From assembly GCF_001610835.1 (NCBI RefSeq), contig NZ_CP011270.1, positions 248,001-312,000 on the forward strand: a stretch of 64,000 bases of DNA, in the 5' to 3' direction. The DNA comes from Planctomyces sp. SH-PL14 (GTDB lineage Bacteria; Planctomycetota; Planctomycetia; Planctomycetales; Planctomycetaceae). Made by a program: the position numbers and the translations under genes. The stretch's first letter is position 1; each line of letters opens with the position of its first letter. Positions 36,201 to 43,550 of the stretch are shown here, piece by piece. The notes beneath the pieces were generated by a model that saw nothing but the letters and a program-made list of their open reading frames with translations, made no database searches and was not told the DNA's origin.

Positions 36201-36500
36201 TCACGCCCAGTCAGCAGGCTTCAGCCACACTTCTCCGAGGCTCTCATGAACCGTCTCTGAGATCGCGACGAGCACCCCCGACACCGTCAGGCGATAGGTG
36301 TCGCCGGTGGCCGATACCAAGCCGGCGGCCGCTAAACTCGCCAATACCGTGCGCACTGAAGGAGTCGTGTCGCCCTGTGTCACCGGCCCATGCACCAACA
36401 GCTCTCGCAGCGTGCGATACTCTCCGACCGAGACTCTGATTACCTCTTGTTGAGCCGTCCGCACACCCCGTTCGGACGCACCCTCCCCCTCGCCGACCAC
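36201..36500 (-). CDS. Small winged-helix-like family protein, member 17
   Basis: A 99-residue protein: 'VIRVSVGEYRTLRELLVHGP', 'VRTVLASLAAAGLVSATG', 'YRLTVSGVLVAISETVH' and 'LGEVWLKPADW'. The GTG at 36500 is chosen because GGGAGG lies 5 nt upstream; a TTG at 36524 opens the frame but lacks a site. The N-terminal 25 residues are acidic and unlike other members. Confidence 0.65.
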   Translation of the reverse strand: MVGEGEGASERGVRTAQQEVIRVSVGEYRTLRELLVHGPVTQGDTTPSVRTVLASLAAAGLVSATGDTYRLTVSGVLVAISETVHESLGEVWLKPADWA

Positions 36501-36675
36501 TCCGTCCTCCCTTGGAATCGTCAAACCGCACCTTCAGCCGCGCCCGCGTTGTGAGGGCGAATTGTTGCGGGCAGCGTTCCGCAGACCAGTGGCTTTTTGG
36601 CAGCTTTTCAGAAGCTGCCGGGACTTACAGCGTCTTTCCTCCAGGCACGCTTTCGAAGACTCGCCGCCTCGCTGA

Positions 36676-36966
36676 TCACCACCCGAGCGACTGGAGATCG
36701 AAACTCACAACTACGGCGCTCCAGCTATACGGCTGCACTCCCAAAAGCCCCTTGCCGCGGGGACTGACCATGACCTCTGGGCCTGCCCGGGTCGCAAGGT
36801 CCGACTCCACCAGAAAGTCCAAATCCGCTACGACAGACGGAGCGGCCAGTGCCACCACAATCGGCTTCACATCGATCTCTCGAAGCGTGATGTACTCCGA
36901 CACCAGCATCCGAAATAGCTGGGTCGGCGCCTGCGGTCCGAGTGAGTTCCGCTCCACCCCAAGCAT
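36676..36966 (-). CDS. Small winged-helix-like family protein, member 18
   Basis: A 96-residue protein: 'MLGVERNSLGPQAPTQLFRM', 'LVSEYITLREIDVKP', 'DLDFLVESDLATRAG', then 'VMVSPRGKGLLG' and 'VVVSFDLQSLGW'. Together with member 14 it defines a subgroup with 'SEYxxL' in the first helix and a C-terminal 'FDxxxLG'. Confidence 0.62.
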   Translation of the reverse strand: MLGVERNSLGPQAPTQLFRMLVSEYITLREIDVKPIVVALAAPSVVADLDFLVESDLATRAGPEVMVSPRGKGLLGVQPYSWSAVVVSFDLQSLGW

Positions 36967-37111
36967 TCCCGTGATACGCCGCAACACAGATCAAGAATGT
37001 ACTGATCGTTACAGAAAGCCATGGGAAGAAACAGCGACGGCCCGGTCTTTCGTCCGCTGCAGGCCCTCTTCCTCAACTCCAGGTGGACGCCTGGCCGGAT
37101 GGCTTTTGGCG

Positions 37112-37396
37112 TTAGAACTCGACATCCAAATCCTGCGGGCTTTGGACGGTGACTATCACTGCCGCACCACCAGCGATTGCGTGCCGCCGCGACCGCGACA
37201 ACCGCACTCCGAGCGGGGTGGAAGTCACCCGTCCAATCCGGATCTCAACGAGCCCCTTCACTCGGAGGTAATTCGCCATCGACCGGCTATTGAGGTGCCA
37301 GTCGCTGAGGATGACTTCCCCGGAGTGCACGATTTCCAATAGGAAGTCGTACTCACCACTTAGAATCAGAATGTCTGCAGCCTGCGTCGGTGTCAT
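37112..37396 (-). CDS. Small winged-helix-like family protein, member 19
   Basis: A 94-residue protein: 'DILILSGEYDFLLEIVHSGE', 'MANYLRVKGLVEIRIGRVTS', 'TPLGVRLSRSRRH' and a hydrophobic end 'GAAVIVTVQSPQDLDVEF'. The nearest relative is member 1, 32 kb away. GGGAGG lies a few nt before the ATG at 37396. The N-terminal extension open to 37513 is not conserved. Confidence 0.68.
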   Translation of the reverse strand: MTPTQAADILILSGEYDFLLEIVHSGEVILSDWHLNSRSMANYLRVKGLVEIRIGRVTSTPLGVRLSRSRRHAIAGGAAVIVTVQSPQDLDVEF

Positions 37397-37932
37397 TTGC
37401 CTCCCCATTCGGCGGAGCACTGACAGGAAAGCCAAATGCGGTTGCCGAGCAACCACGAGCATCAACAGTTTGCCGTGCCTACTGCCAATGGCGACGACGA
37501 GACAGGCATTCACCGTGCCGCAGCCTTACAGGTCCCTTCAGGGATGCAAAGGCCGATGACGCGACGTCACCGGTGCCGTACAGACTGGCGTAATCGATCC
37601 AGTCGGCGTTCCATACTCTTTGCCTCCAGGCACGCGACTTGCGCAGTGACTCCCCCGGGCCGAGTCGGAACGCGGCAGCCTGCTCGAGACTACCACTGCC
37701 GCGACCGCCATTCGGAAATGATCCCCGCCAAGGCGACCAGAACGTGCCGCTCCTCCAGCCTGTGGATGCCCGCGGCATCACTTCTCAATCGATCGCCACA
37801 CAGATCCACCGCCTCCCTCCCGCATCGAGTCCGGCGTGGGTGAGGTGGATCCAGAGGACCTCTTCGATTGCCGTCTGCGGACAGACCACTCACGGAAGAC
37901 ACGCTGGCGGAGCTCCGCCGCAACTGTGCGAG
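37397..37932. other. 536-nt gap without a supported gene
   Basis: Frames of 77-135 codons overlap on both strands. None has the family motifs and I cannot rule out a decayed copy here. No hairpin or repeat found. Confidence 0.3.
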
Positions 37933-38115
37933 TCACCGTTCGTCCCCGCAACTCTTCTTTGGTGGTCGGGGCGGCAGCGCGGAGCTCACCATAGAATAAC
38001 CGCCTGGCACCGCGCGCGACTCTAGGTTGTCGTGCCTCAAGAAAGGCATCCTCAGCGATCGTAATCGCTCACTGGATCGCTCGGATCTGACCAGATCGCG
38101 TAGCGTGCGAAGCAT
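37933..38115 (-). CDS. Short protein with planctomycete 'LESRxVPG' N-terminal motif
   Basis: A 60-residue frame: a basic start (MLRTLRDLVRSERSSERLRS) and then 'HDNLESRAVPGGYSMVSS'. Large planctomycete surface and secreted proteins often begin with Arg-rich sequence and a 'L-E-x-R-x-V-P' motif just before the exported part. Here the frame ends 25 residues later in TAA-free Pro/Lys sequence, so it is either a very short protein or the stub of a lost surface protein. No ribosome site is visible. Confidence 0.4.
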   Translation of the reverse strand: MLRTLRDLVRSERSSERLRSLRMPFLRHDNLESRAVPGGYSMVSSALPPRPPKKSCGDER

Positions 38116-38302
38116 TGTACTGAGGAAGGAACGGCAGGCCGGGGCCAACCTACCTACCGTCCCTATCCCTCAGCCGTGTCTGATATCGGCCACTCGGAGA
38201 ATGAGCGAACATCGCTTCAGACGAGGGGAGCCAAAACCCGGGAAAACCTGGGACGCACTCGCACGAAACAGGACCTACTTTGGAGCAGGTTGTGAGGAGG
38301 GG

Positions 38303-38338
38303 GACGCCCGGACGTAGCACTCGTCCGGGCGTCTTTTT
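38303..38338 (+). terminator. Strong intrinsic terminator without an obvious gene
   Basis: Perfect 12-bp arms (GACGCCCGGACG and CGTCCGGGCGTC) with a 7-nt loop, then TTTTT. It works for rightward transcripts, but no plus-strand gene ends just before it. The nearest plus-strand coding gene is far to the left, so it may end an unannotated small RNA from the region 38150-38300. Confidence 0.75.
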
Positions 38339-38351
38339 GAAATTGCGTATC

Positions 38352-38410
38352 ATGTCCCGGCGGCGACGCCCCAGGTCCGGCAGCCTGGAGGAGCGACGTC
38401 GCCGGGACAT
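38352..38410. repeat. 59-nt imperfect palindromic repeat, copy 1
   Basis: The element begins ATGTCCCGGCG and ends with its exact complement CGCCGGGACAT. Inside is an inner hairpin, CCAGG-TCCGGCAG-CCTGG. A second copy is at 42597-42656. It lies 15 nt after the terminator above and downstream of the minus-strand CsrA-like gene. Confidence 0.6.
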
Positions 38411-38534
38411 TTCTACTGCCCATTCCGTTTCGGTCAGAGCATACCTCTGAGTCCTCGAAACAAGCTGACCGGACGCGAGCACGCAGTGGCTGCTCCGCGC
38501 TCAAGCGTCCGGCAGCGGTTGCATCGTCCAATGC

Positions 38535-38903
38535 TCAGTTGCTTCCTGTCGCGCCTGGCGGGCTTGTGCGCTTCGATGATGAACGCAACGCCGCAGATGC
38601 ACGGACAGTATGACCATCGCTCGTAACGAAACCGATCCGGACCTTCCGTCGTTCAAACGGGATTAGGGTAGCCCCAACCCCCGGCGCGACATCGGTCATG
38701 CAACCAGGTCGGATAGTGAATTCGACGCCGTGTAGACCAGACTCGTCGACGCGGATCAAGTTCGCTTCGAATTCGCCGATCGCCGCGACCACCAGGGTGA
38801 AGGTGTCGTCAATGACAACACTTTGTCCCAAAGCTCTGGAGAGTACGAACACGCCGTGGTCGCCCGAGGACTGAAGAGGAAGGGTCCATCGTCCTGCGAT
38901 CAT
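38535..38903 (-). CDS. CsrA-like RNA-binding protein with an internal insertion
   Basis: A 122-residue protein. 'VFVLSRALGQSVVIDDTFTL' corresponds to the first strands of CsrA (usual 'MLVLSRKxGExIxIGD'), and 'RRKVRIGFVTSDGHTVRA' to strands 4-5 ('xxVRIGIxAPxxxxVxR'). Standard CsrA has about 60 residues; here about 40 residues separate the two halves, and there is a 15-residue N-terminal extension and a Ser/Thr-rich tail. It probably binds GGA-containing mRNA leaders as a dimer, but the insertion could alter this. The ATG at 38903 has GAGG 9 nt upstream. The terminator of the upstream DUF1003 gene lies within its leader. Confidence 0.72.
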   Translation of the reverse strand: MIAGRWTLPLQSSGDHGVFVLSRALGQSVVIDDTFTLVVAAIGEFEANLIRVDESGLHGVEFTIRPGCMTDVAPGVGATLIPFERRKVRIGFVTSDGHTVRASAALRSSSKRTSPPGATGSN

Positions 38904-38919
38904 GGCGCGACCTCAAGGG

Positions 38920-38958
38920 AAAAGAAAGGAGCGGGATCGGCGCACAACAATCCCGCTC
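38920..38958 (-). terminator. Intrinsic terminator of the DUF1003 gene
   Basis: 9-bp arms (GAGCGGGAT and ATCCCGCTC) with a 12-nt loop, followed on the minus strand by CTTTCTTTT. It lies 218 nt after the end of the DUF1003 gene and just before the CsrA-like start. Confidence 0.65.
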
Positions 38959-39175
38959 TGAGAATCCCAACAGACGGATTCGCCTCTCCGATCTGCAAAC
39001 TTTGAGCCGTCCTCCTGGAGTGGCACCCCACTCCGTCCAGGTAGAGCTACCTACCTCTTCGGCACGACTCAGGTTCCCCGATGTCCAGCGACCCGAGCCG
39101 GCACGACTCCGTCCAGCCGTCATTTCCTTGCGGCAGGCACCCATCGTGCAGGTTGTTTCCGCCACGCCCAGCACG

Positions 39176-39721
39176 TCACGGGACGGCCTTCTCCCCTTCG
39201 AGGGTTTCCAATTCCTTGAGGAGATCGCGCGGCCGGACGGTGGTGAGCAGTTCTCGGAGGTCCTCATCTTCCGTCTCGTCGATTTGCAGCTTCTTGGCGA
39301 TCGCTGAGACCAGGCACAGAAGGCGTGTCACTTCGTATTCCGCCAGAAGATCGATCTGCAGATCGAGGTCGGCCCTCTGCTCCTCCAGCTTCGCCTCGCG
39401 GTTCTGACTGACCAGGACCATCAACGTGAGGAAGATGGCCTCAAGCGAGACGACGGTCGTCAACAGCACGAAGGGGAACGGGTCAAAGGCCCCCTCCCCT
39501 CGCCAGAGATTGAAAGCGATCCAGATTCCGAACCAGGCACAGTGGAAGTACGCGAATCCCATGTTGCCCGCCAGCTCCGTGATCTTTCGGGCGATGCGCT
39601 CGCTGGCCGACTCCCTACGCTCAATCTTCTTGCGGGCCTGGATAACATCACGGATGTTTCTCTGTACGACTGCGTTACAGGAATGGGCGGGATCCGGTTC
39701 GTCCCCTTCTTGATCTGTCAT
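39176..39721 (-). CDS. DUF1003 membrane protein
   Basis: A 181-residue protein of the DUF1003 family. Two membrane helices lie around 'MGFAYFHCAWFGIWIAFNLW' and 'LLTTVVSLEAIFLTLMVLVS', joined by 'FDPFPF', followed by 'SQNREAKLEEQRADLDLQID' and a cytoplasmic acidic C-terminus (TEDEDLRELLTTVRPRDLL). These are the hallmarks of the family, whose function is unknown. A remnant of a second copy is at 25051-25263. The ATG at 39721 is chosen because the preceding codons have no similarity. Confidence 0.9.
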   Translation of the reverse strand: MTDQEGDEPDPAHSCNAVVQRNIRDVIQARKKIERRESASERIARKITELAGNMGFAYFHCAWFGIWIAFNLWRGEGAFDPFPFVLLTTVVSLEAIFLTLMVLVSQNREAKLEEQRADLDLQIDLLAEYEVTRLLCLVSAIAKKLQIDETEDEDLRELLTTVRPRDLLKELETLEGEKAVP

Positions 39722-39846
39722 GCTCGCACCTCGGCAGTGCGCCACGCAGCCCCCATACCATTCTGGCTCGCTGGGCGCGCGAGGTGCACAAGCCCTCAAC
39801 AACCAGGTTTTTTCCTGCCGGGAGCCGTACTAACGGAAGTGCCACA

Positions 39847-40131
39847 ATGGTCTCCGCGCGTCAGCAAAACGATATTGTCGTCGCAAAGTCAGAGCTGAGC
39901 ATGCTGCGAGAGATTTGCAGTAGACGCACACCGATTCCGACGCCTTCGGGAATCGTGGACTTCCTTCACTTGGACGCGTTAGTTCACGAACGGCTCGTTG
40001 AGCCAACAAGGAGAGGCTACACCTGCACCGATCTGGGCCAGATCGTCGCAAGGATGCATCCATCGGAGAGCTTCTCAGCAGCCTTTCTCTACCGAGCCGC
40101 TGACATCGCACTGAGCCGCGCCGCCGGTTAA
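39847..40131 (+). CDS. Small winged-helix-like family protein, member 20 (divergent)
   Basis: A 94-residue protein: 'DIVVAKSELSMLREICSRRT', 'DFLHLDALVHERLVEPTRRG' and 'YTCTDLGQIVARMHPSES'. The order helix, helix ending in LV, wing with Leu-Gly agrees with the family; identity is low. It is alone on the plus strand between DUF1003 and a LuxR-type regulator. Confidence 0.58.
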   Translation: MVSARQQNDIVVAKSELSMLREICSRRTPIPTPSGIVDFLHLDALVHERLVEPTRRGYTCTDLGQIVARMHPSESFSAAFLYRAADIALSRAAG

Positions 40132-40171
40132 GGGCCCCGGCGGCTGATACTCGAGCGTCAAGCGTACCCTT

Positions 40172-40876
40172 TCACGTTGCCGCGCTCTGGGGCCCGTTTG
40201 CACGCTCCAGTACGTACGCAGTGGCTTGGCGTACAACCGCCCTGCTGCCAGAAAGCTGCAGCTTTTCTTGGATGTTCTGACGATGGTACTCGATCGTTTT
40301 GACGCTGAGATGCAACTCCCGGGCAACTTCCTTGGCGGACAACCCCTGCCCCAGGTGCTCGAAGACCTCCATCTCCCGATTGGAAAGGAGCTCCAAAGGC
40401 GATTTGGTCGCGGCCGGCCCGCCGCCTTTGGCCGCTAACAGGCGGTCCGTCATGCGTTGCGTCAACGCGACCCGCCCTTCGAGAACCTTCTCGATCGCCT
40501 CCATGAGCGTCGGCAGCGGTTCCAGCTTGTTGATGAACCCGTGCGCTCCCGCCTCAAGGGCCCGTTGGGCGAAGAGATCTTCCTCCAGCGCCGAGAACAC
40601 TAGGACACGGCAGGAGGGGCACGTGTCGCGAATCCGCTTGACCAGGTCGAGACCGTCACCCTTCGCCAGTCGCAGGTCGACGATGGCGAGATCCGGAGAA
40701 CGTTCCCGGATCATTTGAAGCGTCTGCAGGCATTCTTCTGCCTCGCCGCAGAGCTCCCAGTCTTGGCGGCTGCGGATGAGATGCGAAAGCCCGAGCCTCA
40801 CCAGCTCATGGTCGTCGACAACGAGAATGCGACTTGGCCGGGAAATGTCACTGGAGAAACTACGGTCCGGGTCCAT
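40172..40876 (-). CDS. NarL/LuxR-family response regulator
   Basis: A 234-residue regulator: receiver domain with 'ILVVDDHELVRLGL', phospho-acceptor Asp in 'PDLAIVDLRLAKGDGLD', 'VLVFSALEED' and Lys in 'GFINKLEPL'; then a LuxR-type helix-turn-helix 'LLSNREMEVFEHLGQGLSAK', 'EVARELHLSVKTIEYHRQNI'. No kinase gene is adjacent, so the partner is elsewhere. The ATG at 40876 is supported by length; the frame to 40951 adds unconserved residues. Confidence 0.9.
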   Translation of the reverse strand: MDPDRSFSSDISRPSRILVVDDHELVRLGLSHLIRSRQDWELCGEAEECLQTLQMIRERSPDLAIVDLRLAKGDGLDLVKRIRDTCPSCRVLVFSALEEDLFAQRALEAGAHGFINKLEPLPTLMEAIEKVLEGRVALTQRMTDRLLAAKGGGPAATKSPLELLSNREMEVFEHLGQGLSAKEVARELHLSVKTIEYHRQNIQEKLQLSGSRAVVRQATAYVLERANGPQSAAT

Positions 40877-41318
40877 TGCTACACCTGGCGTGCCTGAGCG
40901 GTAAAGCGTGGGTTGCGCCAGTTGTTTCTTACCGTACTCGGTCGGGAGCAATCAATCCCCCGGCTCTGTGGCCAACTTCGCGTTCCCTGCCGGGGTCCAC
41001 GCAGCCATTGAACTCATCCAATACCGCGCTGCTGGAGGCCAACTCACCAAGGTGTTTTCGTCACAAGAGCCCGTCAATACCGCAGGCCAGAGAATCCCCG
41101 GTGGAACGTCCCTACCACCCGCTTCAACCCGTTCAACCGAACCGTCGGCATAACGAGCGGGCGAAAAGATCGCACGCTCTGGTTCGGGCAAGAAAACTCG
41201 GCCGCTGCTGCAATTCGAAGCAACAGTTCCACCATCCTTAACAGTCCTTGTGACCAGATCCACTGCCGGGTGGAGCTGACTCGCTCGGGATTCCTCAGCC
41301 CCCCTGCGGTATCCTCCC
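40877..41318. other. 442-nt divergent intergenic region
   Basis: Upstream of both the LuxR-type regulator and the TadG/vWA gene. No motif, repeat or terminator recognised. Confidence 0.35.
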
Positions 41319-42521
41319 GTGAAACGTTCCGTCCCGGCCTCCCCGCCTCCCCGGCGAGGAGCGATGCTCGTATTGATCGGCGTCCTGCTGGTCATCTTCC
41401 TGGCGATGGTCGTCTTCGCGGTCGACGTCTCCTACATGCAGCTCACCCGGACCGAGTTGCGGGCGGCGGCGGATGCCGCAGCAAAAGCCGGAGTCGAGTG
41501 CCTGCGCCGGACCCAGTCGGCCGACAAGGCGGCCCTCGCCGCGATCGGCCTGGCTCAATACAACAGGATTGGCGGCAAGCCTCTCCTCCTGGCCCGAAAC
41601 GATCTCGAGTTCGGCCAGGTCGTTCTCAGTGGCGGGGAGTGGACCTTCACTCCCGGCCTGCAGCCCTTTCGTGCCTTGCGTGTCAACGCGTCCCTCTCGG
41701 AGGGGAGCGCCAGCGGGCCAGTCCATCTGTTCTTCGGCGGGCTCCTCGGCAGGACCACGTTCACTCCAAGGATGTCCGCCGTCGCGGCGCAGTTTGACCA
41801 GGACATCATTCTGGCCCTCGACCGGTCGCACTCAATGGCCTTCGACCTGTCGGGCGTCGACTGGAAGTATCCCCCCGGGATCCCTGGCTATCCGGTAGGA
41901 ATTACACTGCCACCCCACGCGACGCTGAGCCGCTGGGCCGCGCTGATGAAGGCGGTGGACGCCTTCGACGAGATCATCGGCCGGGCGAACCTCCAGCCTC
42001 GCGTCGGCATCGTCACCTGGTCCTCCGAGATCACGCGGAACTCGGTCGAATACCTGCTGACAAAAGTGACCTCGGCGGTGACCGCCCGAGACCTGGAGCT
42101 GACCGACACCGTCATCAACGGACTGCTGAACGGCAACGGAAAGAAGAAGGGCCTCAAGAAGAAGATTGAGGCCCGGGCGTCGAATGTGATGCTCGGCGCC
42201 ACGAACATGTCCGCCGGGTTGACCGAAGCCCTCCGGATGCTGGAGCAGGACACGTCAAAGCCGCTGGCAAAGAAGACCATCGTCCTCATGACCGATGGAC
42301 TCTGGAACCAGGGATCGGATCCGGTCGAAGTGGCTCGCACGGCGAAAGGGAGGGGAATCGTCATCCACACCATCACCTTTCTGCCGGGAGCTCAGCAGAA
42401 CGAGATGGTCGAGATCGCGACGATCACCGGCGGCCGGCACTATTTCGCGCAGAACGCAGCCGAGCTGGAAGCGGCCTTCCGTGATCTCGCCTACGCCATG
42501 CCGGTCCTGCTGACCCAGTAA
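41319..42521 (+). CDS. TadG-like protein with von Willebrand A domain
   Basis: A 400-residue membrane protein. Basic N-terminus, one membrane helix (GAMLVLIGVLLVIFLAMVVF) and 'RTELRAAADAAAKAGVECLR' match the TadE/TadG pilus-assembly layout. The C-terminal two-thirds is a vWA domain with the metal-binding DxSxS in 'ILALDRSHSMAF', Thr in 'MSAGLTEALRML' region and Asp in 'IVLMTDGLWNQGSD'. Expected to lie on the outer face of the inner membrane. The start is a GTG; no clear ribosome site. No tad secretion genes are in the window. An intrinsic terminator follows. Confidence 0.85.
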   Translation: MKRSVPASPPPRRGAMLVLIGVLLVIFLAMVVFAVDVSYMQLTRTELRAAADAAAKAGVECLRRTQSADKAALAAIGLAQYNRIGGKPLLLARNDLEFGQVVLSGGEWTFTPGLQPFRALRVNASLSEGSASGPVHLFFGGLLGRTTFTPRMSAVAAQFDQDIILALDRSHSMAFDLSGVDWKYPPGIPGYPVGITLPPHATLSRWAALMKAVDAFDEIIGRANLQPRVGIVTWSSEITRNSVEYLLTKVTSAVTARDLELTDTVINGLLNGNGKKKGLKKKIEARASNVMLGATNMSAGLTEALRMLEQDTSKPLAKKTIVLMTDGLWNQGSDPVEVARTAKGRGIVIHTITFLPGAQQNEMVEIATITGGRHYFAQNAAELEAAFRDLAYAMPVLLTQ

Positions 42522-42531
42522 AGCATCGACG

Positions 42532-42591
42532 CCCAACGCGAGGAGCCCGGCTTACGCAGCGCCGCCGCTCCTCCGTTGGGTTTTCTCTCTT
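42532..42591 (+). terminator. Intrinsic terminator after the TadG/vWA gene
   Basis: Arms CCCAACG...GAGGAG and CTCCT...CGTTGGG enclose a GC-rich loop and are followed by TTTTCTCTCTT. It begins 10 nt after the stop codon. Confidence 0.7.
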
Positions 42592-42596
42592 GCAAC

Positions 42597-42656
42597 ATGC
42601 CCCGGCGGCGGCCGCCGCAGGTCCGGCAGCCTGGAGGCTCGCCATCGCCGGGGGCA
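42597..42656. repeat. 59-nt imperfect palindromic repeat, copy 2
   Basis: Shares with the copy at 38352 the central CAGGTCCGGCAGCCTGGAGG and outer CCCCGGCGGCG and CGCCGGGG arms. It begins 5 nt after the terminator U-tract, the same arrangement as copy 1 (terminator, then palindrome). Confidence 0.6.
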
Positions 42657-43136
42657 ATTGCCTACGCGAGACAAGGCCATCCGGCAACAGCAATGACATC
42701 GAGTCGTGGCGGCGCGCCACACATTGGTCCGCACGGCACAAACGGGGCCTGCGTTCACGCCCGCCGCTTTTTCCGTCCAAACGCCGGTCCCACCGCCACG
42801 CATCTTTTTTCTTCGTGAGCGTAGCTTAGACAGTTAGGGGATTTTGATCGGCCAGAACGCACGCTGAATTCATGGCAACCAACTGCCAGTGAAAAAGGCG
42901 CCGTCTGCGATTTGCCGGTACCGGGGTATCCCTGGATCTGATCCTTGAACTGGCCCTGCGGGCGTCATGGCAGCGACGTGTCTTGAACTGCCAACTGTCG
43001 GGCATATTGTCTCTCACCTTCCCTTAACCAGTGCATGAAGACGTCACGGATCGCGTTCACTCATCGGATCGGGCGAGTCGCGGGCTCATCAGGATGAATC
43101 ACTTTCAACTTCACGCGGCGGGAACGGGGAAGAATC
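42657..43136. other. 480-nt intergenic region upstream of the Tyr-rich gene
   Basis: No supported gene. A 63-codon minus-strand frame near 42826-43017 has no motif. The promoter of the Tyr-rich gene must lie here. Confidence 0.35.
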
Positions 43137-43550
43137 ATGTCCTATCTCAAGGGGACGCTCACGGCACTGGTCACCGCCATCTGTTTGCTGGCGGCTCCAC
43201 CCAAGCAGGCCGAGGCCTACTCGCTCGCCTTTTACGCGGATGCGCTGGCAACCGACGCGTACATCTACGCGTACTACGGCTTCGTTTCGACGAACGCCCC
43301 GACCGCCAACGAAAGTGCGGCCTACTACTACTCGTACTACGGCTACGTCTACGCCGACTACGCCTTCAACACGGGCGACTACAGCCAGCAGAACGTTGCG
43401 TACATCTACTGCTACTACGCGGCCTACTACGGGTACCAAGCGTACTTCACCGACTTCCGGTCCGCGTACTGGTACTTCCAGGCACTGCTCGATGAGTACG
43501 CGTCGGACCTCTGCAACGCCTCGTATCAGTTCAGCCAGTACGGGATTTGA
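43137..43550 (+). CDS. Tyrosine-rich secreted protein
   Basis: A 137-residue protein with a signal peptide (LVTAICLLAAPPKQAEA, cleavage probably after Ala-27). I count 29 Tyr in the whole protein and 28 in the roughly 110-residue mature part, so about one residue in four. They occur in clusters such as 'AYIYAYYGF', 'AAYYYSYYGYVYADYAF', 'YIYCYYAAYYGYQAYF' and 'SAYWYF', separated by small or acidic residues at intervals that suit an aromatic ladder. Two Cys are present. GGGGAAG is upstream of the ATG. No known family comes to mind; possible roles are adhesion, matrix or cross-linked wall protein, all inference. A 17-bp hairpin follows the gene. Confidence 0.8.
   Translation: MSYLKGTLTALVTAICLLAAPPKQAEAYSLAFYADALATDAYIYAYYGFVSTNAPTANESAAYYYSYYGYVYADYAFNTGDYSQQNVAYIYCYYAAYYGYQAYFTDFRSAYWYFQALLDEYASDLCNASYQFSQYGI

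Noticed and set aside
35815-36204. 129-codon minus-strand frame in the large gap
   Set aside because: Ser/Pro/Arg composition without motif; no start signal.
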